Below, piece by piece: positions 45,685-53,606 of a stretch of 64,000 bases of DNA. The first letter of the stretch is position 1. Every line of letters begins with the position of its first letter. Origin of the DNA: CAWDVH01 sp963805705 (GTDB taxonomy: Bacteria; Actinomycetota; Actinomycetes; Streptosporangiales; Streptosporangiaceae). The notes under the pieces were generated by a model that saw nothing but the letters and a program-made list of their open reading frames with translations, ran no database searches and was not told where the DNA came from. The position numbers and the translations under genes were made by a program. The DNA lies in the NCBI GenBank assembly GCA_963805705.1, contig CAWDVH010000001.1, positions 2,891,645-2,955,644 on the forward strand, read 5' to 3'.

Positions 45685-47271
45685 TCATTGCTTGCTCCCA
45701 GGCGGTGTGCGGATCTGGATGAATCCGGCGGCGAGCGTGCTGGCCAGCGCGACCGCGGCGACCGCGGCCAGGAAGACCAGGTGGGTGCTGGTGCGCCAGA
45801 TCCCGTCGGGCAGGCCCAGGACCACGGCGAGGCCGGTCACCCACAATCCGGTCAGCCCGGTCGGGACCCAGCGGCCGGTCAGGAGCACGCAGCACGGCCC
45901 GGCGATCAGCAGCCCCATCAGGATGACGCGGCGGCCCAGCGCGGCGTCGACGACGGCGACGCAGACAGACAGTTCCAGGCCAAGGAGGCACAGTTTCCTG
46001 ACCGGCCAGCCGGGCACCAGGGCAGCCGTCCTCGTCCTTCGGGGCCGGGACCTGTCAGGAACCGGTGAGCTGCCCTGGGCTGGTGACCTGCCGTTGACCG
46101 GCACGTCAGCCGTGCTGGCTCGGGTCTGGCCCTTGTCCAGGCGGCCAGGTGGCAGAAGGGACTCGGGCTTGGACCCCCCGGAAACCTGGCGGCGGCTTGA
46201 GACTAGCCAGATGCTGAAAGCGGCAGCGCCGGCGGCGCTAGCCGTGATCGCTGCAGTCCAGGCCGTCCCGTGCGCGGTTATCAGGACGCAGCCGGTGAAA
46301 AGGCCGTAAGCGGCAATGATCGCGATGCCGGTGCCGCGGCGGATTCCGCGGTCGCGGTAGGCGAATGCGAGCGTCACGGCGGTGAGCCCGATGTACCAGG
46401 CGGTGATCAGGATCGTCTGGCCAGTTGGCCGCCCCAGCCCGATTACGGCAGCCGGGAGCACCAGGCCTAGTGCGACGTTGAGCGTGTTGCTGTTCAGGGC
46501 CGTGCTGAACGTTGCGGCCCCCCGGCCCCGGTCGGCCAGGTAGACGGCAGCGACGGCGTTGGGCAGGCTCGTCACGGCTGCCAGGACCAGGCCGCCGACG
46601 ATGATCTCGGGTATCGCGAAACGAGTTCCGAGCGCCGACGCGGCACGCTCCATCGTGACGCTCGCCGCCACCACCACCACCAGCGCCAGCCCGGCAACCA
46701 CGACGTCTTGCCGCCGGCCCCGTGCAGGCCGGATGGCTTCCTCGAGTTCCGCGGCCTCCTCGGCCACGGCCGACCGCAGCCAGGCGATCCACCGCCGTGG
46801 CAGCCGCAGGCGCGCAAGGCCGGCGTCGCTGGCGCCCAGGATCACCGCGTAGAGGGCCACTGTCATCCCGACGAGCACCAGGCCCGCTGCCGGCGGCAGC
46901 ACGCCGAGTACCACGACCAGGCACACGGCTGCCACGCACATCGCGACGGTCCCGCCGAGGACGACGACCTTGCGGTGCAGGCGGATGCGGCCGGCAACCA
47001 CTGCCCCGAGGCCGAGGAGAGCGGCCAGGTTGAAGACATTCGATCCGATCACGACCCCGGCGCCGAGCCGCTGCTGATGACCAGCGATCGCGGTCACGGC
47101 GGCGGTGACCTCGGGTGCATCCGCGGCGAGCGCCGCGACGATCCCCAGCAGCGCCTCAGACAGACCCAGCCGTTCCCCGACTCGCTCAAGCCGTGACACC
47201 AGAACCCAGCTAGTCGCCAGGCTGATAAGGGCGCCGGCCAGGAACGCGGGAACCGCGACGGCAACCGGCAT
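45685..47271 (-). CDS. CaCA-type cation exchanger with C-terminal membrane sensor-like domain
   Basis: Product of 528 residues. Residues ~1-345 resemble a Na+/Ca2+ exchanger-superfamily protein with two alpha-repeats: DAPEVTAAVTA with GSNVFNLAALLG, and TSLPNAVAAVY with NSNTLNVALGL. A disordered polar linker of ~60 residues follows. The last ~110 residues hold four helices (LSVCVAVVDAALGRRVILMG, then GLPDGIWRTSTHLV) that resemble the membrane input domain in front of actinobacterial PP2C phosphatases and kinases. No catalytic output domain follows. The ATG at 47271 gives a typical exchanger N-terminus. It lies upstream of the NhaA fusion gene, ~220 bp away. Confidence 0.75.
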   Translation of the reverse strand: MPVAVAVPAFLAGALISLATSWVLVSRLERVGERLGLSEALLGIVAALAADAPEVTAAVTAIAGHQQRLGAGVVIGSNVFNLAALLGLGAVVAGRIRLHRKVVVLGGTVAMCVAAVCLVVVLGVLPPAAGLVLVGMTVALYAVILGASDAGLARLRLPRRWIAWLRSAVAEEAAELEEAIRPARGRRQDVVVAGLALVVVVAASVTMERAASALGTRFAIPEIIVGGLVLAAVTSLPNAVAAVYLADRGRGAATFSTALNSNTLNVALGLVLPAAVIGLGRPTGQTILITAWYIGLTAVTLAFAYRDRGIRRGTGIAIIAAYGLFTGCVLITAHGTAWTAAITASAAGAAAFSIWLVSSRRQVSGGSKPESLLPPGRLDKGQTRASTADVPVNGRSPAQGSSPVPDRSRPRRTRTAALVPGWPVRKLCLLGLELSVCVAVVDAALGRRVILMGLLIAGPCCVLLTGRWVPTGLTGLWVTGLAVVLGLPDGIWRTSTHLVFLAAVAAVALASTLAAGFIQIRTPPGSKQ

Positions 47272-47759
47272 CCCGGTCAGTCCTCACGGCGCGGCCGGGC
47301 GCACCATACAGCCTCGACACCGGCAGTTCTTCCCGGCCACATGCCCATCCCGGCTCCCCACACAGAACAAAGGTGCCGACCAGGCTTCCCGGCTCGCCGC
47401 AGCCAGTCTAGTAGCCAGCGTGCGGCAGGCAACGTGCCAGCACACAACAGACGGCTTGAAGTCAGTGCGGACACTCAAGGTGAACCGCCGCGAAGCGCGC
47501 CGCGACCGGCGTGCCCGCGCTCGGCGGCGCGCTTGTCCGTCACGTCACCGCAGTGGTTGTCGGAGCGGCTGCTCGGAATGCCTCGCTCAGCCAGCCACCC
47601 GGTGCAGCTACCCAGACCGCGGCCCTGTTTCAACCTCGCTAACATGTGCCCAGAACCTGGCTCGGCGGTCGCCGAGCCAGTCATCCACAGCCCTACCGCC
47701 CCGAACGGGGGCCGTACAGCACCCGGATACGGAACGTGAGAGGCGTACCTGGCCCTGGA
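47272..47759. other. Non-coding stretch between exchanger and broken gene
   Basis: Frames are open by GC bias but none has a ribosome site or recognisable sequence. It should contain the promoter of the exchanger gene; none could be assigned with confidence. Confidence 0.35.
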
Positions 47760-48265
47760 TTAGCCGGTGCGCCGCAGGATCGGCGAGGTCGTCGATGTCC
47801 TTGCTGCCGACCCCCGCCCGTCGAGCAGGTCAGGGACGATTCGCTCCCGGAAGATGCGCTGCCCCTCGTCCGCTGACAGCAGATAGCGCCGGCATCGGCG
47901 TCGCTGACCGGTCGCCGCCGGGCGTAAATCGACCGGGCTACCGCCTCCGGATCACTGGCCACGGCCGCTGCCAGATCTCGTGCGAGCTGCGAGAAACGCC
48001 GCCGGGTTTCGGACACCGCCGCGCGGTCCGCCGGATCCAGGTTCGCACGCCAGCGAGCACACTCCGCCTGGCCTGACCGCGCAGCCGCGATCGCCTCCCG
48101 ATCGGGCACCTGCCTGGCCTCCTCAGCGGCGATCAGCGTGCTGTAAGCGCCGACCGCCCCGTTGATTGCCTCCAGGGCGGCCTCATATGCCACTGCGTCC
48201 TCGCTGGACCACATGAAGGGCTGTAGCTGGCTCAGGACTGACGGCTCGCCAGGCAGATCGGTCAT
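47760..48265 (-). pseudogene. Frameshifted hypothetical protein typical of actinobacterial mobile elements
   Basis: From the ATG at 48265, with AGAGGA upstream, ~120 residues are well formed (LSQLQPFMWSSEDAVAYEAAL, REAIAAARSGQAECARWRANL, RRRFSQLARDLAAAV), mostly helical. After VSDADA near 47,890 the frame turns into nonsense while the neighbouring frame continues with YLLSADEGQRIFRERIV and a stop at 47760-47762. One indel therefore breaks the gene, or it is a sequencing error. From memory, similar small helical proteins sit on integrative elements of streptomycetes and Frankia; the function is unknown. Confidence 0.6.
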
Positions 48266-48285
48266 AGATCCTCTTCTCGCTGAGT

Positions 48286-48335
48286 ACGAGCTATTTTAAA
48301 GGATTTGTTATCGCAGGATTATTTTAATTTCAGCA
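48286..48335 (-). promoter_or_regulatory. AT-rich promoter of the 48,265 gene
   Basis: About 45 bases are strongly AT-rich in a GC-rich setting. On the minus strand TAAAAT (48298-48293) is a good -10, 28 bases before the ATG. No clear -35 could be found. Composition suggests recent foreign origin. Confidence 0.4.
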
Positions 48336-48848
48336 CGCGGTGCGGCTTCGTCCGTAAGAGCAAAGGTCAGGCTGCCAACGGCTGTCCGGTGAGTACTTCC
48401 CGGATGAGCCAGGACCGAGGGCTGGCTACGGGAAGGGTCGCGCCAGGGCGCGCTTCCAGTCAGGCGCATCTGGCCCGTCGAAGGAAACCAGTGCACGTGC
48501 GCAGCCTCCAGCCCGGCACATGCACCGGCGAGCTGCCCGTCATGGCCGCAGAACGCGCGCTGCCGATCGCATGCCTACAGCACCATAGGCGCCCTGAGGC
48601 GATGTGCCGTCGGCCCGGCCTCGGTGCGGCGCTGACCGCCGTCCGCCGCACGAGCTCATCCTGGAGGAGCATCTTCCTGCCGGTGGAGCACTCGGCGGCG
48701 GGCGAGGCGGCCGTCAGGGAGATCAACCGGGAAATCGGGATCCGTTCCATGCTGGCAGAGAGGACCTACGGAGGGTGTGAATCCCTCACGTCGCCGTGAT
48801 AGAGCGGCTGTCGCCGCTAAGGACGGTTCGGGCGGTTTGCTGTTGGGG
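48336..48848. other. Accessory stretch without supported gene
   Basis: A plus-strand frame from 48305 to 48799 is open, but only its last ~35 residues (EAAVREINREIGIRSMLAER) look protein-like, and there is no ribosome site. It may be a remnant; no family could be named. Confidence 0.35.
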
Positions 48849-49075
48849 TTAGCTGCGGAGCCGGGCCAGGTCGAGTTCGATGCGCTGGCCGTGGACGGTG
48901 ACGACGATGCCGGCGCCGTCGGCGCAGTCGTACAGGGTGAAGAGCAGCATGTCGTCGCGGTGCTCGAAGCGCGATACGGCGCCCTGGCCGACCCCGAGCT
49001 TGCGGGCGACCTCGACCTGGGTCATCTGGGCGGCCTTGCGATCATCGCGAGGCTCATCGTATAGACCCGGTCCAT
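48849..49075 (-). pseudogene. Broken XRE-type helix-turn-helix regulator
   Basis: MTQVEVARKLGVGQGAVSR followed by EHRDDMLLFTL and IVVTVHGQRIELDLARLRS is an XRE antitoxin-like helix-turn-helix protein with its C-terminus intact. Its natural start, MDRVYTMSLAM from the ATG at 49075, lies in another frame that stops just before the helix-turn-helix, so the gene carries a frameshift near 49,030. No partner toxin of the HigB type is next to it. Confidence 0.6.
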
Positions 49076-49138
49076 CTCCTCGGCGTCGTGACCGGCAGGC
49101 AGCCGCTTGGCGGCTGAGCGGTGGGGCTGGAGGTCTGG

Positions 49139-49495
49139 CTAGGAGCGGGTTTGAAGGAGATGCTGGGTGGTTGCTAGTAGGGAATCGAGGCGGGCCCAGG
49201 TGAACCGCCGGACGAGCCCTTCGTCGATGTCGGGCAGGCGGGAGTGGGCCAGGTGGTTGCGCAGGTCGTAAAGGTTGGCCCAGGTCCGCTCGGATCGTAC
49301 GGGCTGCCCGGTCGCCTGGGTGTAGGCCAGGGCCTCGTTCCCGGCGGCGATCCAGAGCCGGTGCAGGATCCACCGGTAGCGCGGGTCGCTGGTGAAGCGG
49401 GCTGCGTCGCCTTCGCTGCGCAGGTCGGCGATCTGGGTGAGCAGTGCCTGGAGTTCGAGCAGTGCGTGGCGGTCTGGCCGGGAGTCTGGGCTCAC
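49139..49495 (-). CDS. HEPN-domain protein (HepT-like toxin candidate)
   Basis: Small helical protein of 118 residues with the HEPN RNase-type motif R-x4-H in LRNHLAHSR near residues 78-86. In characterised HepT toxins the motif is R-x4-H-x-Y and the Tyr is AMPylated by the MntA antitoxin; here that position is Arg. The ATG overlaps the stop of the nucleotidyltransferase-like gene by four bases, the standard MNT-HEPN order. It would act as an RNase held inactive by its partner. Membership is good; activity is inferred. Confidence 0.7.
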   Translation of the reverse strand: MSPDSRPDRHALLELQALLTQIADLRSEGDAARFTSDPRYRWILHRLWIAAGNEALAYTQATGQPVRSERTWANLYDLRNHLAHSRLPDIDEGLVRRFTWARLDSLLATTQHLLQTRS

Positions 49496-49785
49496 AGAGG
49501 GGATGCTGTGGCCAGGTCGGGGGAGACGTGGTCGTTGCGCAGTGCTCCGTCGGAGTACAGTGCGATCTCGGCGCCGAGCAGGTCGGTGGCGGCGCGCTGG
49601 AACTCGAACATGTCGAACAGGTCCCGGTCGGCGGCGACGTGGCCGCGGAGCCGGCCGGGTGAGGCGAAGGCCAGGCCGGTGATCCCGTGCCGGGCGGCGA
49701 GTTCAACCAGGCGGGCGGCGCGGGATCGTACCTGCTGTTCTGTCGCGGGCGGCAGGTGCGGCGGCCCGGCTAGCGGCTGGCTCAC
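49492..49785 (-). CDS. Minimal nucleotidyltransferase (MntA-like antitoxin candidate)
   Basis: Product of 97 residues with A-S-x10-D-R-D in the stretch ASPGRLRGHVAADRD, equal to the GS-x10-DxD signature of minimal nucleotidyltransferases except Ala for Gly. The following FEFQRAATDLLGAEIALYSD and a terminal ASPL also fit the family. The GTG at 49785 follows a TACACT -10 by seven bases, so translation is probably leaderless. It forms an operon with the HEPN gene and is probably the antitoxin that modifies or neutralises it. Confidence 0.65.
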   Translation of the reverse strand: MSQPLAGPPHLPPATEQQVRSRAARLVELAARHGITGLAFASPGRLRGHVAADRDLFDMFEFQRAATDLLGAEIALYSDGALRNDHVSPDLATASPL

Positions 49786-49792
49786 ATCATCT

Positions 49793-49798
49793 AGTGTA
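49793..49798 (-). promoter_or_regulatory. -10 element of the MNT-HEPN operon (leaderless)
   Basis: On the minus strand TACACT is followed by seven bases and the GTG at 49785, with no ribosome site. Confidence 0.5.
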
Positions 49799-49888
49799 TC
49801 GCTGCGGCCCGTTTCCGGCAGGCGACAGCAGCCGCGTCGGATCTCCGGGAGCTCTGGCCGGGTGCGCGCTGGTCTGCTTGCCGGAAAT

Positions 49889-49907
49889 CAGTGACTAATC
49901 AAGTGAC
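49889..49907 (+). other. Left arm-type heptamers next to the third att core
   Basis: CAGTGACT at 49889-49896 and AAGTGAC at 49901-49907 repeat the heptamer found right of cores 1 and 3, in the same orientation, about 110 bp before the core at 50014. This is the expected place for the other arm of an integrase attachment site. Confidence 0.5.
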
Positions 49908-50013
49908 AACGCATTCAGACGGCATCAGACTCACCCGGACGCAGCCAGACAGTTCGGTCAGCCTGACCTGCCGGTATCCGACGCAGCACGATGTAGCCGG
50001 ACAGAATCGGCAG

Positions 50014-50059
50014 GCATGGCATGCAAGAGGTCTGGGGTTCGAATCCCCATAGCTCCACT
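50014..50059 (+). repeat. Attachment-site core, copy 3
   Basis: Exact 46-base copy of the tRNA-Ala 3' half (40,695-40,740). With copy 1 it brackets a 9.3-kb segment in direct orientation, as expected for an integrated element. It is flanked by heptamers on both sides, so it may be a junction between two tandem elements. Confidence 0.85.
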
Positions 50060-50448
50060 AGTTTTTCGTGTGTTTGTTCTAATGGTGAAGTGACTAAGCC
50101 AAGTGACTATCTGAGTGACTGGGTACCGGCGGTGCGGGCCTGCTGGCCTCGTGCGGCTGGATCCGGTGGGCTGAGGCCCCGCGCGCTCTGACGTGCGTGC
50201 AAGAGGTCAGGGGGCCTGGGCATCCGGTCCGGGCAGGCCGCCTGGGGGGTGTTCGCGGTTGGTTCTCCTCCCGGGGCTGCGTGTCGAGCAGCTGGTCGAG
50301 GAATACGAGCACAAGCCGCAGTGCGCCAGGCGCGCGTGCGTGTGGCGACGGCGCAGTTCGTGACTCTTGACTCGCGCCAGGCGAAGGCGCATTCCGCGCC
50401 GTCCCGAGCGGCATTGCTAGCACAGATCGCGCCGCGTCGGAACCGAGG
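50060..50448 (+). repeat. Element end, copy 2 of ~390-bp direct repeat with arm-type heptamers
   Basis: Similar throughout to 40,741-41,130. It starts with AGTGACT heptamers at 50089-50095, 50102-50108 and 50114-50120. Similarity fades just after the GCGGCATTGCT segment. It marks the start of a second element whose far end is not in this window. Confidence 0.7.
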
Positions 50449-50865
50449 CACTCAGCACCATCCCGGATGCCGTGGATGGGCGCGAATCCGGCGCAGCAGC
50501 GCGCCAGTCGGCAGCTGCCGGGATGCAGCTGATACTGGCTGCTGCCGTCGCTGATGCGCAGCGCTGCCAGGCGACGTTTCCTGGTGCGAGCTGACCTGGA
50601 TAATCAGCCGGGTATCTGCCCGTTTCCTGTCCGGCGTGCAGGTCACGGCCTGCCGGAAGCGCTGACCGGCCAGGCACTGCGGTCTGGGAGCCCGGCCGGG
50701 ATTGTGCTGCTGACGGCGCTGGAGATGGTGGGCGATACGGAGGCGTACCGGCGCGGACGGGCTGAGCAGATAGACAGGGCGAATCAACACGAACGCCGAG
50801 GATAGGAGCCCAGGTCAGATGCCCTGCACGAGTTCTGGCACCCTGCAGGTATGACTGCCGGAAGG
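50449..50865. other. Accessory stretch without supported gene
   Basis: No frame has a ribosome site and a recognisable sequence. The region lies between the end repeat and the DUF302 gene and may include a transcription end for the latter. Confidence 0.35.
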
Positions 50866-51396
50866 TCAGCTGGTAAGCAGCGCATCGGGCACAGCGACGC
50901 CGAGATGCTCGAGCAGGGCGGCCATCTTGTGGTCGAGCTCTTTGCCGACGGCTGTGATGTCCGGGTTGGCGAAGCTCCCGAACTGGTCGCTTGGCTTGTC
51001 GAAGGTGAAAAAGGCGAGGCCGGCTGGGTCCCCCCAGATGACCGTGTGCAAGGGCGCGTACAGAAGGATGGCAGGCTCGTGGCGATACATGCGTTCCATG
51101 ATGGTGTGGTTGCCCATCAGGTAGGCCACGCCGTATGCCCGGTCGCCGGCCAGCCGTACGGTGGGGCGAACGTCGTTCTTGTAGAAGATAAGAAAGCCGA
51201 TTGGGGCCGTGGCGTTTGCCAGGTCGAGCATTTCCTGCCATGGCGCCTGCCGCCGCACGAGGGCCTTGACCTGTTCGGCGGGAAAGGGCGGCACGGCCTG
51301 CTCGTACCGGGACTGGAACTCCGCCGGAGCCGACGGGGCCTCGACCGTCAGGCGGTTCACGCTGTAGCGCACGGACCTGACTGGTGTGCTGGTCAT
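50866..51396 (-). CDS. DUF302 family protein
   Basis: Product of 176 residues. The C-terminal ~130 residues match DUF302: ANATAPIGFLIFYKND, AYLMGNHTIMERMYRHEP, LLYAPLHTVIW and the closing PSDQFGSFANPDITAVGKEL. The ATG at 51396 follows a strong AAGGAGG. DUF302 proteins often sit in oxidative or catabolic clusters, and their function is unknown. It is probably the last gene of the run that includes the SDR upstream, with a short gene remnant between. Confidence 0.8.
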   Translation of the reverse strand: MTSTPVRSVRYSVNRLTVEAPSAPAEFQSRYEQAVPPFPAEQVKALVRRQAPWQEMLDLANATAPIGFLIFYKNDVRPTVRLAGDRAYGVAYLMGNHTIMERMYRHEPAILLYAPLHTVIWGDPAGLAFFTFDKPSDQFGSFANPDITAVGKELDHKMAALLEHLGVAVPDALLTS

Positions 51397-51432
51397 TACG
51401 TCCTCCTTACGGCCTTCAACTGTAGGCTGTCG

Positions 51433-51522
51433 TCAGGCACCCTTGGTCAGGAAGCTGCTGACCATCTGGGCGAATTCGACCGGCCACTGGAGCAGGTGCG
51501 AGGCACCTCCGTCACGGTTCAC
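51433..51522 (-). pseudogene. 29-residue remnant of an alpha/beta hydrolase C-terminus
   Basis: The GTG at 51522 overlaps the SDR stop (GTGA) and opens a frame containing GASHLLQWPVEFAQMVSSFL and a stop at 51433. This is the usual last helix of alpha/beta hydrolases, including the active-site His (SH). The rest of the hydrolase is missing, so this looks like a deletion scar now coupled to the SDR. Confidence 0.5.
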
Positions 51523-52280
51523 CCCGTGACGAGCTGCTGGCCGCCGTCGATGTCGTAGGTCGCGCCGGTAACCGCCGTATTAGTCATGAGGTGGACGGCG
51601 AGCGCGGCGACGTCGGCTGGGCCGACCACCCGCCGGATGGGGAGCGTCGCGCGGAGCTGGGCGCGGCGAGCGTCCAGCTGGTCGCCGAGCAGCGATGCGG
51701 ATAGCGGCGTGTCGACGAAGCCGGCCGCGATCAGGTTGACTCGGATCGGCGCCGCTTCGACGGCAAGGTTGGCGATCAGGGCAGGCATCGCGGCGGTCGC
51801 CGCCGCGATGAGCGACAGGCCCGGCCCTCGCGAGCGGCCGCCGGTGCCGCTCATGAACAGCAGCGTGCCACCGGGCCGTACCCTTCCGACGGCGTGCTGG
51901 GCGACCGCAACAGCCAGCCACAGGTGGTTATCCCAGCTGCGGTGCGCCCGGTCGCGGTCGAGATCCGCCAGTGGCGCGTAGTACGGGCCGGGGCCGGTGA
52001 CCAGCACGTGATCGACCGGCGTGTGCAGCTCGTTGAAGAAGGTGTCCAGCCGACCGAAATCGGTGGCGTCGAATGCCGCGGTCCGCTGGGCGCCGACTTC
52101 GGCCGTCGCTTGGTCAAGCCGGTCCTGATCGCGGCCGGTGAGGATGACGTCGGCGCCCTCAGCGCGGGCGCGCCGGGCTGTCTCGAGTCCGATGCCCGCG
52201 CTGCCCCCAATCACGATGACGGTCTGCCCGGCCAGTTCCGGTTCGCGCTGGACGCGAACAGGCGTGGTTGCGCTGGTCAT
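51519..52280 (-). CDS. SDR-family oxidoreductase lacking the Tyr-x3-Lys motif
   Basis: Rossmann protein of 253 residues with GGSAGIG near residues 25-31 and a C-terminal TGATYDIDGGQQL typical of classical SDRs. In the catalytic stretch SGTGG is followed by LIAAATAAMPAL, so no Tyr-x3-Lys is present. A similar subgroup with LIAAGFVDTPLS is familiar among actinobacteria, so this is probably a natural variant, not damage. The ATG at 52280 has a perfect AAAGGAGG. The substrate is unknown. Confidence 0.82.
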   Translation of the reverse strand: MTSATTPVRVQREPELAGQTVIVIGGSAGIGLETARRARAEGADVILTGRDQDRLDQATAEVGAQRTAAFDATDFGRLDTFFNELHTPVDHVLVTGPGPYYAPLADLDRDRAHRSWDNHLWLAVAVAQHAVGRVRPGGTLLFMSGTGGRSRGPGLSLIAAATAAMPALIANLAVEAAPIRVNLIAAGFVDTPLSASLLGDQLDARRAQLRATLPIRRVVGPADVAALAVHLMTNTAVTGATYDIDGGQQLVTG

Positions 52281-52515
52281 GGTTCCTCCTTTGGGTGGTG
52301 CCGGCGACTGGTCACCGGGTCGTCGGCGAGGCTAGTGAGCGGCAATCCCGCGCTGTCCTGGCTGACCCCGGCAGGTTCGACATCTGCGCGTCGAGCGGCC
52401 TGGTGAGCGGCAGCATGTCCATGATCTGGATGCGGAGTGCCATCAGTGCGTGTCGTAGATCCCCGAGAAGCTCGGGAAGGGCCGGGTCGTGTCGCTGAGC
52501 ACCTCGATCGGGACG
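52281..52515. other. Eroded region with gene-end remnants
   Basis: On the minus strand the stretch IEVLSDTTRPFPSFSGIYDTH directly before a TGA near 52,444 looks like a genuine protein end, but no body is attached. A 43-codon frame starting at the ATG at 52443 follows. Neither can be assigned. Confidence 0.3.
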
Positions 52516-52665
52516 TTAGCGGATGGCCATCGTCGCCTGCCGCGTCCACTCGCCGGCTTCGGAACCTAATGCGTAAAGATGGTCGTCGACACGGGCGGCG
52601 GAACCGTCGGAGACCGCGTCACCTGACCTGACCGTCCGGAAGGTATCAGTACTGAGCTCGGTCAT
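52516..52665 (-). CDS. 49-residue ORF with strong ribosome site
   Basis: From the ATG at 52665, with AAAGGAG eight bases upstream, a frame of 49 residues begins MTELSTDTFRTVRSGDAV and ends AGEWTRQATMAIR. The composition is polar without a membrane segment. It may be a true small protein or the first part of a gene truncated by deletion. No family was recognised. Confidence 0.45.
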   Translation of the reverse strand: MTELSTDTFRTVRSGDAVSDGSAARVDDHLYALGSEAGEWTRQATMAIR

Positions 52666-52720
52666 CGTGCTGCTCCTTTCCTACGGGTCTTCGCGCCAGG
52701 GGGTCAGCAACTTGAAGTAG

Positions 52721-53569
52721 CTAGCCCCTGGTAAGAAATGCGTCGACGTCGGTGGCGAACTCGGCGTGATGCTGGAACAGGAACCCGTGCGCCGAGTCGG
52801 GGTAGATCTTGACTTGGGCCTGCGGGATCAGGCCGGCGAGCAGGTAGGAGTAGCGGGGCAGAATCATCGGGTCGCTGTCGCCATTGGCCACGAGCACCGG
52901 CATGCCGATGGCGCTGAGCCGCTGCAGCAGCGCGTGATCCGGAATCCCCCAGGTGCAGACTGCGTCATACTGCGCCTCGCGAGTTGCCCACGTCGTTGCC
53001 TTATCCCGGTCTTCGGTCCTGGTGTACATGCGCTGCAGTGCGTGCTGGCCTGCTTGCCGGCTGGCGGCAGAGGGACTGAAGAACACATCCAGATATGCGT
53101 CCGGGGTGGTGTGCGGCGTGCCGACCGCGTCGATGACTTCGGGCGCCCAGCCGTGCATGCCGGCCGCGCCCTGCGGCGCTGAGGAGGCCAGGATGAGCCT
53201 GCGGACGATGGCCGGCCTGATCAGCGCGATCTGCTGCGCGACGAAGCTGCCGATGGAGAAACCGAGCAGGTCGGCCTGGCTGATCCCCATCGCGGCCAGG
53301 AATGCGATGGCATCGCGGGCCATCTGCTCTATGGTGTTGGGTGTGGTGCCGGTAGAGCCGCCGACTCCGGCGTTGTCGAACGTCACTACTCGCCGGGACG
53401 GCGCAAGCGCCTCGATCAGCGCCGGGTCCCAGTTGTCGAGATTGCCGCGGAAGTGCTGAAGCAGCACCAGCGGCGGCCCACCCTGTCCGCCGGTGTCGCG
53501 GTAGGCGTAGTCGACGCCGTTGGCGGCACTGACTCGTTCGTTCGGAAGTTCGGAATATCCCTCTGCCAT
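52721..53569 (-). CDS. Alpha/beta hydrolase
   Basis: Product of 282 residues with the nucleophile elbow GFSIGS (Ser105), an oxyanion-region segment LLQHFRGNLDNW near residue 37, an acid in NGDSDPM and the His in SAHGFLFQHH. The ATG at 53569 is chosen because AAAGGG lies nine bases before it; the ATG at 53587 is possible. Close family types are haloperoxidase-like or carboxylesterase-like hydrolases; the substrate is unknown. It is followed by the 49-residue ORF and an SDR on the same strand. Confidence 0.85.
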   Translation of the reverse strand: MAEGYSELPNERVSAANGVDYAYRDTGGQGGPPLVLLQHFRGNLDNWDPALIEALAPSRRVVTFDNAGVGGSTGTTPNTIEQMARDAIAFLAAMGISQADLLGFSIGSFVAQQIALIRPAIVRRLILASSAPQGAAGMHGWAPEVIDAVGTPHTTPDAYLDVFFSPSAASRQAGQHALQRMYTRTEDRDKATTWATREAQYDAVCTWGIPDHALLQRLSAIGMPVLVANGDSDPMILPRYSYLLAGLIPQAQVKIYPDSAHGFLFQHHAEFATDVDAFLTRG

Positions 53570-53606
53570 GTCTACTCGCCCTTTCATTTGCTCGGGCCGG
53601 TCCCGG

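Noticed and set aside
48305..48799. Plus-strand 164-residue ORF
   Set aside because: No ribosome site, mostly uninformative sequence; only a short C-terminal part looks protein-like.
43102..50059. Cores at 43,102 and 50,014 as extra tRNA-Ala genes
   Set aside because: Only the 3' half from the anticodon arm is present; acceptor 5' strand and D arm are missing.
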